A stretch of 43,990 bases of DNA from NCBI RefSeq assembly GCF_011603975.1, contig NZ_JAANNB010000007.1, positions 1 to 43,990 of the forward strand. The letters run 5' to 3'. Below the pieces are notes generated by a model. It was given only the letters and a program-made list of their open reading frames with translations, was not told where the DNA came from and searched no databases. Position numbers and translations under genes: made by a program. This stretch comes from Cellulomonas sp. IC4_254. GTDB taxonomy: Bacteria; Actinomycetota; Actinomycetes; Actinomycetales; Cellulomonadaceae. Below are positions 15,273 through 23,495 of the stretch, piece after piece; position 1 is the first letter of the stretch; each line of letters starts with the position of its first letter.

Positions 15273-16084
15273 CCGTCAAGGCCGGCCCCCTGGCGGTCGC
15301 CGCCAAGGTCCTGCTGACGCTGATGTACGGCGTCCCGATCCTGTGGATCCTGCTCACGTCGGTGAAGTCGTCGGACGACGTCTTCGACCCGAGCCGCACG
15401 TTCCTGTTCCGCCCGGTCACGACGGCCTACGTCGAGGCGCTGAGCGGCGACCTGGCCCGCGCGCTGCTGCAGTCCGTCACCATCGCCACCTGCACGACCG
15501 CGCTCGTGCTGCTCATCGCGATCCCGGCGGCGTACGGGCTTGCCCGGACCCGGGGCCTGCTGCCGACGGCGGCCCTCGGCCTGCTGATCGTGCTGCAGAT
15601 GATGCCGCAGACCGCGACCGTCATCCCGCTGTTCCAGGCGTTCAGCGGCTGGCGGCTGCTCGACACGACGGCCGCGGTGGTGCTGGCCGACGCCGCCCTG
15701 CTCACGCCGTTCGCCACGCTGCTGCTGCGGCCGTTCTTCCGGGCCGTGCCGCCGCAGATCGAGGAGGCCTCGTCCATCGACGGCGCCGGGATGCTCCGCA
15801 CCTTCTGGTCGGTCGTGCTGCCCGTCGCCCGCAACGGCGTCGCCACCGTCGGCACGCTGACGTTCCTGCTGGCGTGGGGCGAGTTCCTCTACGCCGTGAA
15901 CTTCTACCTGACGCCCGGGCAGTACCCGCTGTCCGCGCTGCTCGCCCAGCAGGTGAGCGCCTTCGGCATCAACTGGCCCGGCCTCATGGCGCTGGCCGTG
16001 CTCACGTCCATCCCGATCCTCGTCGTGTTCAGCAGCACGTACCGGCTGCTGCGCGACGGCCTGACCGTCGGCGCGGTGAAGTGA
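15269..16084 (+). CDS. Sugar ABC permease (MalG-type)
   Basis: A 271-residue inner-membrane permease with six predicted helices. TM1 is about residues 8-30 (VAAKVLLTLMYGVPILWILL), followed by the extracytoplasmic SVKSSDDVF loop typical of MalG partners. The EAA loop is EEASSIDGAGMLRTFWSVVLP near residue 170 and AWGEFLYAVNF lies in TM5. It should pair with the upstream MalF-type subunit to form the channel. The ATG overlaps the previous stop (ATGA at 15269-15272), giving translational coupling, so the upstream frame must be translated to its end for this to work well. No nucleotide-binding subunit is encoded nearby, which suggests use of a shared MsiK-like ATPase. Confidence 0.95.
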   Translation: MTVKAGPLAVAAKVLLTLMYGVPILWILLTSVKSSDDVFDPSRTFLFRPVTTAYVEALSGDLARALLQSVTIATCTTALVLLIAIPAAYGLARTRGLLPTAALGLLIVLQMMPQTATVIPLFQAFSGWRLLDTTAAVVLADAALLTPFATLLLRPFFRAVPPQIEEASSIDGAGMLRTFWSVVLPVARNGVATVGTLTFLLAWGEFLYAVNFYLTPGQYPLSALLAQQVSAFGINWPGLMALAVLTSIPILVVFSSTYRLLRDGLTVGAVK

Positions 16085-16116
16085 CCGCCGCCGCCCGCCC
16101 ACGCCCTGGAGGCGAC

Positions 16117-18024
16117 ATGCCCACGTCCGCACCCGCCGTCGACCGCGCCGCCCAGCACGGCCGGCCGGTGGTCCCGTCCGCGTCCCGCTGGCGCCCGCTC
16201 GGCCTCGACGAGGTCCGCCTCGACGGCGGCTTCTGGGGCGAGCTGCAGCACCGGAACGCCACCGCGATGATCGCGCACACCGAGCGCTGGGTGGAGCGCA
16301 TGGGCTGGGCCGCCAACTTCGACCTCGCCGCGGCCGGCACGCTGCCCGAGGGCCGCCGGGGCCGGGAGTTCTCCGACTCCGAGATCTACAAGCTGCTCGA
16401 GGCCATGTCCTGGGAGGTCGGCCGCACCGGCGACGCCGACCTCGACCGCCGGCTCCGCGCGCTGGCGTCGCGGGTCGCCGCCGCCCAGGAGCCCGACGGC
16501 TACATCTCGACGATGTTCGGCCGCCCCGGGCAGGGCGCGCGCTGGTCCGACCCGGAGTGGGGCCACGAGCTGTACTGCATCGGCCACCTGATCCAGGCCG
16601 GCGTCGCCCGCGCCCGGACCCACGGCGACGACGAGCTGGTGCAGGTCGCGATCCGGGCCGCCGACCACGTGTGCGAGGTCTTCGGGCCGGACGGCCGGCA
16701 GGGCGTCGACGGGCACCCGGAGATCGAGCCCGCGCTGGTCGAGCTCTACCGGCTCACCGGCGAGCGCCGGTACCTCGACCAGGCGCGGCTGTTCGTGGAG
16801 CGGCGCGGCCACGGCGTGCTGGACGACATCGAGCTCGGCCGGTCCTACTTCCAGGACGACGAGCCGGTGCGCGAGTCGACCACCCTCCGCGGGCACGCCG
16901 TCCGGGCGCTGTACCTCGCGGCGGGCGCCGCCGACCTCGCGGTCGAGGACGGCGACGCCGAGCTGCTCGGCGCGGTCACCCGCCAGGTGCGGTCCGCGCT
17001 CGCCCGCCGCACCTACCTGACCGGCGGCATGGGCGCGCACCACGAGGGCGAGTCGTTCGGCCTCGACTTCGAGCTGCCGCCGGACCGCGCCTACGCCGAG
17101 ACCTGCGCCGGCATCGGGTCGGTCATGGCCAACCACCGGTTGCTGCTGCAGTCCGGCGACGCCCGGCACGCCGACGCCGTCGAGCGCACGCTGTACAACG
17201 TGCTCGCCGCGTCGCCGTCGGCGGAGGGGACCGCGTTCTTCTACACGAACCCGCTGCAGCAGCGGGTGCCCGGCGAGGTGCCGGACCCGGACGTGGCGAG
17301 CCCGCGCGCCGCCGCCAGCCTGCGGGCGCCGTGGTTCCACGTGTCCTGCTGCCCGACGAACGTGACGCGCACCGTCGCGTCGCTCGCGGCCTACGTCGCG
17401 AGCGTCGACGACGCCGGGGTGCAGCTGCACCAGTACGCCGCGGGCACGGTGGCGGCGACGGTCGGCGGCGAGCCCGTCCGGCTGCGGGTCGAGACCGGCT
17501 ACCCGCACGACGGCCGTGTCGTCGTCGCGGTCGAGGAGGCGCCGGCGGCGTGGACGCTGACGCTGCGGGTCCCGGCCTGGGCCGCGGGCGCGACGGTCGA
17601 CGCGGGGGACGGGCCGCGCGCCGCCGAGCCGGGGTACGTGGCCGTGGCCGGGCCCGCCGCCGGCGGCCGGGTCGTGCTGGACCTGCCCGTGGCCCCGCGG
17701 TTCACCGTCGCCGACCCGCGGGTCGACGCGGTCCGCGGTCAGGTCGCCGTCGAGGCGGGGCCGCTCGTGTACGCGGTGGAGTCCGTCGACCTCGGTGCCG
17801 ACGTCGCGCAGGTCCGGGTCGACGCGGGCGCCGCGCCCGAGGTGCGGGACGGGGTGGTGACCGTGCGGGCCCGGACGGTGGCCGTGCCCGAGGAGGACTG
17901 GCCGTACGGCGGCCGGCCGGCCGAGGGCGACGCGGACGAGCCGCGCGACGTGCCGCTGGTGGCCTACCACGCGTGGGGCAACCGGGGGCCGTCGACGATG
18001 CGGGTGTGGCTGCCGGTGGGTTGA
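16117..18024 (+). CDS. GH127 beta-L-arabinofuranosidase (DUF1680)
   Basis: A 635-residue cytoplasmic glycoside hydrolase with an (alpha/alpha)6 barrel followed by beta domains. The family's Zn-cysteine catalytic centre is intact: Glu328 and Cys330 in ETCAGIGSVMANHR, and Cys411-Cys412 in HVSCCPTNVTR. These align with Glu338, Cys340, Cys417 and Cys418 of Bifidobacterium HypBA1, where Cys417 is the nucleophile. HypBA1 releases L-arabinose from beta-1,2-linked arabinofuranosides of hydroxyproline-rich plant glycoproteins. There is no signal peptide, so it works on sugars brought in by the adjacent transporter. A GGAGG lies 4 bases before the ATG. It is last in the operon, 32 bases after the permease. 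Other activities in GH127 relatives cannot be excluded. Confidence 0.94.
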   Translation: MPTSAPAVDRAAQHGRPVVPSASRWRPLGLDEVRLDGGFWGELQHRNATAMIAHTERWVERMGWAANFDLAAAGTLPEGRRGREFSDSEIYKLLEAMSWEVGRTGDADLDRRLRALASRVAAAQEPDGYISTMFGRPGQGARWSDPEWGHELYCIGHLIQAGVARARTHGDDELVQVAIRAADHVCEVFGPDGRQGVDGHPEIEPALVELYRLTGERRYLDQARLFVERRGHGVLDDIELGRSYFQDDEPVRESTTLRGHAVRALYLAAGAADLAVEDGDAELLGAVTRQVRSALARRTYLTGGMGAHHEGESFGLDFELPPDRAYAETCAGIGSVMANHRLLLQSGDARHADAVERTLYNVLAASPSAEGTAFFYTNPLQQRVPGEVPDPDVASPRAAASLRAPWFHVSCCPTNVTRTVASLAAYVASVDDAGVQLHQYAAGTVAATVGGEPVRLRVETGYPHDGRVVVAVEEAPAAWTLTLRVPAWAAGATVDAGDGPRAAEPGYVAVAGPAAGGRVVLDLPVAPRFTVADPRVDAVRGQVAVEAGPLVYAVESVDLGADVAQVRVDAGAAPEVRDGVVTVRARTVAVPEEDWPYGGRPAEGDADEPRDVPLVAYHAWGNRGPSTMRVWLPVG

Positions 18025-18104
18025 CCGCGGGGCGCGACGCCCGTGAGGCCCGCACGAGCCCGGCTCATCCCGGGCGGGTGGCGCCGCGCCGCGAGCCGCC
18101 TCGC

Positions 18105-18110
18105 TACCGT
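18105..18110 (+). promoter_or_regulatory. -10 hexamer TACCGT for the ClC gene
   Basis: TACCGT ends 7 bases before the in-frame GTG at 18118, indicating a leaderless transcript separate from the sugar operon. It decides the start codon over the more upstream candidate at 18043. Confidence 0.6.
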
Positions 18111-18117
18111 CGGCCGC

Positions 18118-19389
18118 GTGTCCGCCACCGGCTCGACCGACGTCGTCGCGGCCGTCCCCGCGCGGGACCTGGCCCGGCTGACGCTGCTGGGTGCGCTCGT
18201 CGGGCTGCCGGCGGGGCTGGTGGCGTTCGCGTTCGTCGGGGCGGTGCACCTGCTGCAGGAGCTGCTGTGGACCGACCTCCCCGAGGCGCTCGGCGCCGAC
18301 GAGCCGCCCTGGTACCTGCTGCTCGGGCTGCCGGTGGTCGGGGCGTTGCTGGTCGCGGCCGCGCGGCGGCTGCCCGGGGACGGCGGGCACTCCCCGGTCG
18401 ACGGCCTGAGCATGGAGCCGCTGCCGCCGGTCGCCGCCGGCAGCGTGGCGCTCGCGGCGCTGGCCAGCCTCGGGTTCGGCGTGGTGCTCGGTCCCGAGGC
18501 GCCGCTGATGGCGCTCGGCTCGATCGTCGGGGTGTGGGTGACGCGGTGGACCGGGGTCACCGGCCGGGCGCGCGGGCTGCTCGGGGTGTCGGGCGCGTCC
18601 GGGGCGATGTCGACGCTGTTCGGCGGGCCGCTGGTCGCCGGGATCATGCTGCTCGAGGCCGGCGCGGGCGCGCTCACCGCGGTGACGCTGCTGCCCCCGC
18701 TGGCCGCGGCCGCGGTCGCGTACGTGCTGGTCACCGGGTTCGGCGACTGGACGGGGCTGCCGATGGCCGGGCTCGCGGTGCCGGACCTGCCCGAGTACGA
18801 CCGGGTGCGCCCCGGGTCGCTGGTGCTGGCGCTCGTCGTCGGCGTGGCCGCGGCGCTGCTGGTCACGGGGGTGCGCCGCCTCGCCCGGGCGGTGCAGGCG
18901 ACCGAGCCGCGCGTCGGCCGCGTGCCGCTGCTGCTCGTGTCCGGGCTGGGCGTCGGGGTGCTCGCGCTGGCGGCGGAGGCGCTCGGTGCCGACCCCCGCG
19001 ACGTGCTGTTCTCCGGGCAGTCGTCCGTCCCGGCGCTGGTGTCCGAGTCGTCGGTCGGCGTCGTGCTGGTGCTCGTCGTGGCCAAGGCGCTGGCCTACGG
19101 CATCACGATGGGCGGCGGGTTCCGCGGCGGGCCGATCTTCCCGGCGATCTTCCTCGGGGTGGGCCTGGCGTCGGTCGCGGTAGCCGCCCTGGACGTGTCG
19201 CCGACGCTCGCGGTGGCGGTCGGGACGGCGGCCGGGATGGCCGCGACGAGCCGGCTGCTGCTGTCGGCGGTGATGTTCTCCGCGCTGCTCGTCGGGCGCG
19301 CCGGCCTGGACACGGCGCCCGCGGCGGTGATCGCGGCGGCCGCGGCGCTGCTGACCGTCCGGCTGCTGGACCGGCCGCGCCCGGCCTGA
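18118..19389 (+). CDS. ClC-family chloride channel or transporter
   Basis: A 423-residue polytopic membrane protein. The ClC signature GVVLGPEAPLMALGS (about residues 120-134) contains the position of the external gating glutamate, and GGGFRGGPIFPAIFLG (about residues 330-345) is the GxFxP-type filter loop. The first filter motif, normally GSGIP, is replaced by DGGHSP, so anion preference may differ from the classical channel. No CBS domain follows. The role is probably anion flux or antiport coupled to pH or osmotic balance. The GTG at 18118 is taken because TACCGT lies 7 bases before it. The preceding 25 codons of open frame are Arg-rich and precede the promoter. It ends before the hairpin at 19437. 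Confidence 0.88.
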   Translation: MSATGSTDVVAAVPARDLARLTLLGALVGLPAGLVAFAFVGAVHLLQELLWTDLPEALGADEPPWYLLLGLPVVGALLVAAARRLPGDGGHSPVDGLSMEPLPPVAAGSVALAALASLGFGVVLGPEAPLMALGSIVGVWVTRWTGVTGRARGLLGVSGASGAMSTLFGGPLVAGIMLLEAGAGALTAVTLLPPLAAAAVAYVLVTGFGDWTGLPMAGLAVPDLPEYDRVRPGSLVLALVVGVAAALLVTGVRRLARAVQATEPRVGRVPLLLVSGLGVGVLALAAEALGADPRDVLFSGQSSVPALVSESSVGVVLVLVVAKALAYGITMGGGFRGGPIFPAIFLGVGLASVAVAALDVSPTLAVAVGTAAGMAATSRLLLSAVMFSALLVGRAGLDTAPAAVIAAAAALLTVRLLDRPRPA

Positions 19390-19436
19390 GCTGACGGGAC
19401 CGGGCCGGGCGGCGGGCCGGTCCGGGCCGGAGACGG

Positions 19437-19486
19437 GTGGAGCGCCCTGCCCTGACACGCCGGGCGTGTCGGGCAGGACGCTCCAC
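19437..19486. terminator. Long bidirectional hairpin between convergent genes
   Basis: The arms GTGGAGCG...CCTGCCC...GACACGCC pair with GGCGTGTC...GGGCAGG...CGCTCCAC over about 24 bases. There is one mismatch (C against A) and one bulged T, and the loop is 1-2 bases. It sits between the converging ClC and MMPL genes, so it can end both transcripts. There is no U-tract, as is common in such GC-rich genomes. Confidence 0.75.
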
Positions 19487-19514
19487 TCGGGGGGTCGTGC
19501 GGGGTCGAGACGGG

Positions 19515-22070
19515 TCAGGCGCGGTGCGCCGGCTCGCCCTCCGACGGCACGCCCTCGTCGGGGTCGGCCGACGTGCGGTGCAGCGGGTGCGGGTGGCTGC
19601 GCTCGAGCGAGGCGCCCTCCACGTCGACGTCCGGCAGGATCCGGTCGAGCCACTTCGGGATCCACCAGGCCCACCTCCCGGCCAGGTGCATGACGGCCGG
19701 GATCAGCAGCATGCGGACCACGAACGCGTCGAGCAGCACGCCGAACGCGAGGCCGAAGCCGAGCGGCCGGATGATCGACGACTCCGCGAAGATGAAGCCG
19801 GCGAACACCGACGCCATGATGATCGCCGCCGCGGTGACGACGACCCGGCCGGCGTGCAGGCCGCGCCGGACCGCCACCCGCGGGTCGACCCCGTGGGCGT
19901 ACGCCTCGCGCATCCCGGACACCAGGAACAGCTGGTAGTCCATCGCGAGGCCGAACAGCACGCCGGTGACGATGATCGGGAGGAAGCTGAGCACCGGGCT
20001 GGGGTCGTGCACCCCGAACACCGAGCCGAGCCAGCCCCACTGGTAGATCGCGACGACGCCGCCGAACCCGGCGAACAGCGACATCACGAAGCCGAGCGTC
20101 GCGGTGACCGGCACGAAGATCGACCGGAACACGATGATGAGGATGATCAGCGACAGGCCGACGACGATCGCCAGGTAGCCCGGCAGCACGTCGGACAGCT
20201 TCTCGGAGACGTCGATGTTGGCGCTCGCGGTGCCGGCCACGCCGAGCTCCACGTCGCCCTCGATCGGGGACGAGTCGCGCAGCGCGTGCACCAGGGCCTC
20301 GGTCGACTCGCTGTTCGGGCCCTCCGTCGGGACGACCTGGAACGCGAGCATCGTGCCGGCCTCGTTCGAGCCGATCGGCGCGACCGCCACGACGTCGTCG
20401 TGCGACGCGAGCTCGGTGCCGATCCGGACCTGCTCGGCGGTCAGGTCGTCCTCGGAGACGGCGTCCGGCAGGTTCGCGACGACCAGCAGCGGGCCGTTGA
20501 CGCCGGCGCCGAACTTGTCCGCCGTGATCTCGTACGCGCGGTACTGGGTGGACTCCGGCGACTCCGAGGAGCCGTCCGGCAGGCCGAGCCGCATCGACAG
20601 GGCCGGGATGGCGATGACGAGCAGTGCCGCCACGCCGGCGACCAGCGTGAGGACCGCGCGGGAGGTCGTCATCGGGGTGGTCGGGACGGGCTCCGGCTCC
20701 TCGTGGCCGACCGTGGCGCGCTGCTTCTTCGGCAGCACCTTCAGACCGATGCGGGACAGCAGCGCGGGGGTCAGCGTGATCGCGATGAGGATGGCGACCA
20801 GGATGCAGATGGCGCCGACGGTGCCCATGAGGCCGAGGAACGGGATGCCGGTGACGTTGAGCGCCAGCAGCGCGACCAGGACCGTGGTGCCGGCGAACAC
20901 GACCGCGTTGCCCGCGGTGCCGTTGGCCAGGCCGATGGACTCCTCGAGCTCGACCCCGTCGCGCAGCTGGCGCCGGTGCCGGTTGAGGATGAACAGCGAG
21001 TAGTCGATGCCGACCGCCAGGCCGAGCATGATGCCGAGCACCGGGGTCACGGACAGCATCTCGACCGCGCCGGACAGGGCGAGCGACGCGACCGCGCCGA
21101 TGCCCACGCCGACGAGCGCGGACAGGATGGGCAGGCCGGCGGCGACCAGCGAGCCGAGCATGACCAGCAGCACGATGCCGGCGACGACCACGCCGATGAC
21201 CTCGCCCGGGCCGAGGACGCTCGGGATCTCCTGGGTGAGGTCGGACGACAGCTCGACGTCCACGCCCTGCAGGTCCGCGGACTCCAGGGCGTCGACCACG
21301 GCCTCCTTGGTCTCCGGGGCGATCTCGAACTGCGAGTCCTCGAACGCGATGGTGCCGACCGCGGCGGTGCCATCCTCGGAGACGAGGCGGATGCCGGACG
21401 ACAGCTCCAGCAGCTGGGCGCCGGCCTCGAGCTGGGCGCTCTGCGTCTCCAGCTCGGCGAGGCCGTCGGTGACCTGCTGCGCCTGCGCGTCGAGCGCCGC
21501 CTGCTGCGCGTCGAGCTCGGCCTGACCGGCGTCGAGCTGCGGCTGCACCGCGGCGAGCGCGCCCGCGGCCTCGGCCTGGGCGCGCTGCGTGTCGAGCTGG
21601 GCCTGCGCGGCGTCGATCTGCTGCTGGCCGGCGTCGATCTGGGCCTGGCCGGCCTCGAGCTGGGCGCGGCCCTGCTCGATCTGGTCCCGGCCGGAGGTGA
21701 CCTGGGCCTGCTGCTCCTCGAGCTGCGCGGTGGTCTGGAACGGGTCGGTGGCGCCGCTGACGCCGTCGACGTCCGTCAGGCCGGCCAGCGCGTCGCTGAT
21801 CGCGGTCTGCTGCGCGTCGGTGAACGGGGCGTCGTCGGCGGTGTGGAACACCACGGTGCCGCTGCCGCCGCTCGCGGCGGGGAACTCGTCGGCCAGCTGC
21901 TCGGTCACGCGCTCGGTGGCGGTGCCGGGGATGGTGACGGCGGAGGTGAGCTGGCCGCCGAACGCGAAGTACGCGCCGACGGCGAGGGCGAGCACGACGA
22001 CCCAGGCCGTCACGACGGCCCAGGCGCGGCGGGCCGAGAAGCGCCCGATGCGGTAGAGGAGTCCTGCCAT
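19515..22070 (-). CDS. MMPL/RND-type membrane transporter
   Basis: An 851-residue exporter with about twelve membrane helices in two halves. TM1 is at residues 18-36. A large extracytoplasmic domain follows, which includes (about 115-220) a strikingly regular coiled coil of Gln/Ala/Leu repeats such as QLEAGQAQIDAGQQQIDAA. Helices 2-6 have the RND-type GIDYSLFILNRHRR motif (about residue 350). The second half repeats this with AMDYQLFLVSGMREA near residue 715, where the Asp-Tyr pairs relay protons. Family members export lipids or hydrophobic drugs. The ATG is chosen by homology of the IGRFSARRAWAVV entry; a longer open frame to 22172 overlaps the regulator gene. It lies 38 bases after the TetR gene and shares its operon. 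Confidence 0.93.
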   Translation of the reverse strand: MAGLLYRIGRFSARRAWAVVTAWVVVLALAVGAYFAFGGQLTSAVTIPGTATERVTEQLADEFPAASGGSGTVVFHTADDAPFTDAQQTAISDALAGLTDVDGVSGATDPFQTTAQLEEQQAQVTSGRDQIEQGRAQLEAGQAQIDAGQQQIDAAQAQLDTQRAQAEAAGALAAVQPQLDAGQAELDAQQAALDAQAQQVTDGLAELETQSAQLEAGAQLLELSSGIRLVSEDGTAAVGTIAFEDSQFEIAPETKEAVVDALESADLQGVDVELSSDLTQEIPSVLGPGEVIGVVVAGIVLLVMLGSLVAAGLPILSALVGVGIGAVASLALSGAVEMLSVTPVLGIMLGLAVGIDYSLFILNRHRRQLRDGVELEESIGLANGTAGNAVVFAGTTVLVALLALNVTGIPFLGLMGTVGAICILVAILIAITLTPALLSRIGLKVLPKKQRATVGHEEPEPVPTTPMTTSRAVLTLVAGVAALLVIAIPALSMRLGLPDGSSESPESTQYRAYEITADKFGAGVNGPLLVVANLPDAVSEDDLTAEQVRIGTELASHDDVVAVAPIGSNEAGTMLAFQVVPTEGPNSESTEALVHALRDSSPIEGDVELGVAGTASANIDVSEKLSDVLPGYLAIVVGLSLIILIIVFRSIFVPVTATLGFVMSLFAGFGGVVAIYQWGWLGSVFGVHDPSPVLSFLPIIVTGVLFGLAMDYQLFLVSGMREAYAHGVDPRVAVRRGLHAGRVVVTAAAIIMASVFAGFIFAESSIIRPLGFGLAFGVLLDAFVVRMLLIPAVMHLAGRWAWWIPKWLDRILPDVDVEGASLERSHPHPLHRTSADPDEGVPSEGEPAHRA

Positions 22071-22108
22071 GATCCCTGTTCTCTCGGTGGCGGTGGGAGT
22101 GCGGGGCG

Positions 22109-22756
22109 TCAGTGCTCCGGCATGTACCCGGCTCGGACGCTGTGGATGAGCCGGTCGACGAGGGCGTCCCACTGCGCGCGGGCGTCCGGGGCGGCGGGGT
22201 CGGTGGTGGTGACCCAGTGCAGCGCGATCACGGCCACGCCGTGCACCAGGGACGAGACGAGCAGCCGGACGTCCAGCAGCTCGGCCCGGGGGTAGCGGCG
22301 CACCAGCTCGGCCGACAGGTGGTCGGCGACCCGGGAGAACGCCTCCTCGGCGAGCATCTGGGCGCGCGGGTCGTCGCCCTCCGCGAGCGGGCCGAGGGCA
22401 CCGGCGAGGTAGGTGATCGCGGGCGGCAGGTCGGCGCCCCGGAGGGTCTGGGCGAGCTCGTCGAACATCGACGCGCGGGTGCCGTCGCCGACGGGGGTGG
22501 CGCTCGCGACGGCCTGGACCTGGTCGATGACCTGGCCGAGCCGCTCAGTGCACGTCGAGAGCACGACGTCCTCGAGCGAGCCGAAGTGGTTGAACACCGT
22601 CCGCCGGGAGACGTCGGCGCGCTCGGCGAGCTCGTCGACGGTGAACTGCGCCGCACCGCGCTCCGCGATCAGGGCGTCGGCGGCGTCGAGGATGGCGCGC
22701 CGGGACCGCGCCTTGAGCGCCGCCCGCCGGTCGGTCCCCGCCGTCTCGATCACCAC
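22109..22756 (-). CDS. TetR family regulator of the MMPL exporter
   Basis: A 215-residue repressor. The helix-turn-helix is at about residues 15-62 (AILDAADALIAERG, then VDELAERADVSRRTVFNHFG), the canonical TetR_N arrangement. A helical ligand-binding domain follows. The start is set at GTG 22754-22756, 7 bases after TACGGT on the minus strand; a second GTG follows directly. The longer open frame to 22810 would run through the promoter and operators, so it is rejected. The MMPL exporter gene follows 38 bases downstream. With palindromes around the promoter, this is most simply an autoregulated repressor-exporter operon induced by an exported compound. The ligand is unknown. Confidence 0.9.
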   Translation of the reverse strand: MVIETAGTDRRAALKARSRRAILDAADALIAERGAAQFTVDELAERADVSRRTVFNHFGSLEDVVLSTCTERLGQVIDQVQAVASATPVGDGTRASMFDELAQTLRGADLPPAITYLAGALGPLAEGDDPRAQMLAEEAFSRVADHLSAELVRRYPRAELLDVRLLVSSLVHGVAVIALHWVTTTDPAAPDARAQWDALVDRLIHSVRAGYMPEH

Positions 22757-22763
22757 GACGACG

Positions 22764-22809
22764 ACCGTAGGCACGTGGGTGCACTCTGTGCAACCGTGCA
22801 CACGGTGCA
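22764..22809 (-). promoter_or_regulatory. Promoter of the TetR-MMPL operon with two palindromes
   Basis: TACGGT (22764-22769, minus strand) is the -10. Two dyads lie just upstream: TGCACTCTGTGCA (22780-22792, 5-3-5 perfect) and an overlapping one at 22789-22809. The second has arms ACCGTG/CACGGT about a CA centre, flanked by TGC and GCA with one extra A. Repeated TGCA blocks at 22780, 22789, 22798 and 22806 suggest co-operative binding. Confidence 0.6.
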
Positions 22810-22826
22810 ATCCGGACGACTGTGGC

Positions 22827-23495
22827 TCAGGTCACGAGGCCGGCCCGGTGCGCGAGCGCGGCGGCCTCGAGCCGCGTCCGGCAGCCGAGCTTCGCGAGCA
22901 CGCGGCTGACGTGGGTCTTCGCGGTCGTCTCCGAGACGGTCAGCGCCTCGGCGAGCTGCTGGTTGGACCGGCCGCGGGCCAGCAGCACGAGCACCTCGCG
23001 CTCGCGGGCGGTGAGCAGGTCCACGCCCGGCGGCGGGTCGGACGGGGTGGGGGCGCCGTCGGCCGGTCCGGCGGGCGCGGACACCGAGGCCGCCAACACC
23101 CGCCGGGTCACCTCGGGCGCGAGGACGCCCTCGCCGGCCGCGACCCGGCGCACCGCGTCCACCAGCTCCGCCGCACCGACCGACTTGAGCAGGAAGCCGA
23201 CCGCGCCCGCGCGCAGGACGCCGAACAGGTACTCGTCGAGGTCGAACGTCGTGAGCGCCACGACCGCGCCCAGGCCCTCGGCGACGATCCGGCGCGTCGC
23301 CTCGATGCCGTCCGTGCCGGGCATCCGGACGTCCATCAGCACCACGTCGGGCCGCAGGGCGCGTGCGTTCGCGACGGCGGCGGCCCCGTCGGCGGCCTCG
23401 CCGACGACCGTGACGTCCGCCGCCTGGTCGAGCATCAGGCGCAGGCCGGCGCGGATGGCGCCGTGGTCGTCGGCGAGCAGGACGCGGACGGTCAC
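22827..23495 (-). CDS. NarL/LuxR-family response regulator
   Basis: A 222-residue regulator. The receiver domain (residues 1-120) has the acidic pair DD at 9-10, phospho-acceptor Asp55 in VVLMDVRMPG, a conserved Thr in ALTTFD and Lys in GFLLKS. The C-terminal LuxR helix-turn-helix is LTAREREVLVLLARGRSNQQ through SETTAKTHVSRVLAKLG. It should bind DNA once phosphorylated by the upstream kinase. The GTG start overlaps the kinase stop (GTGA at 23492-23495), so the pair is translationally coupled. No target can be named from the window; the TetR-MMPL operon begins directly downstream but has its own promoter. Confidence 0.95.
   Translation of the reverse strand: MTVRVLLADDHGAIRAGLRLMLDQAADVTVVGEAADGAAAVANARALRPDVVLMDVRMPGTDGIEATRRIVAEGLGAVVALTTFDLDEYLFGVLRAGAVGFLLKSVGAAELVDAVRRVAAGEGVLAPEVTRRVLAASVSAPAGPADGAPTPSDPPPGVDLLTAREREVLVLLARGRSNQQLAEALTVSETTAKTHVSRVLAKLGCRTRLEAAALAHRAGLVT

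Noticed and set aside
18043-18117. Earlier start for the ClC gene
   Set aside because: The TACCGT promoter element lies inside this stretch, 7 bases before GTG 18118.
15904-20040. Minus-strand open frame of 1378 codons
   Set aside because: It lies opposite the permease, GH127 and ClC genes, is Arg/Gly/Pro/His-rich without domains, and follows the GC3 bias of the real genes.
21400-21730. Tandem DNA repeat within the MMPL gene
   Set aside because: The periodicity comes from the heptad coiled coil, with no exact DNA unit.
19437-22295. Plus-strand open frame of 952 codons
   Set aside because: Antisense to the MMPL gene and made of Asp/Arg/Gln/Glu runs from its coiled coil; no domain.
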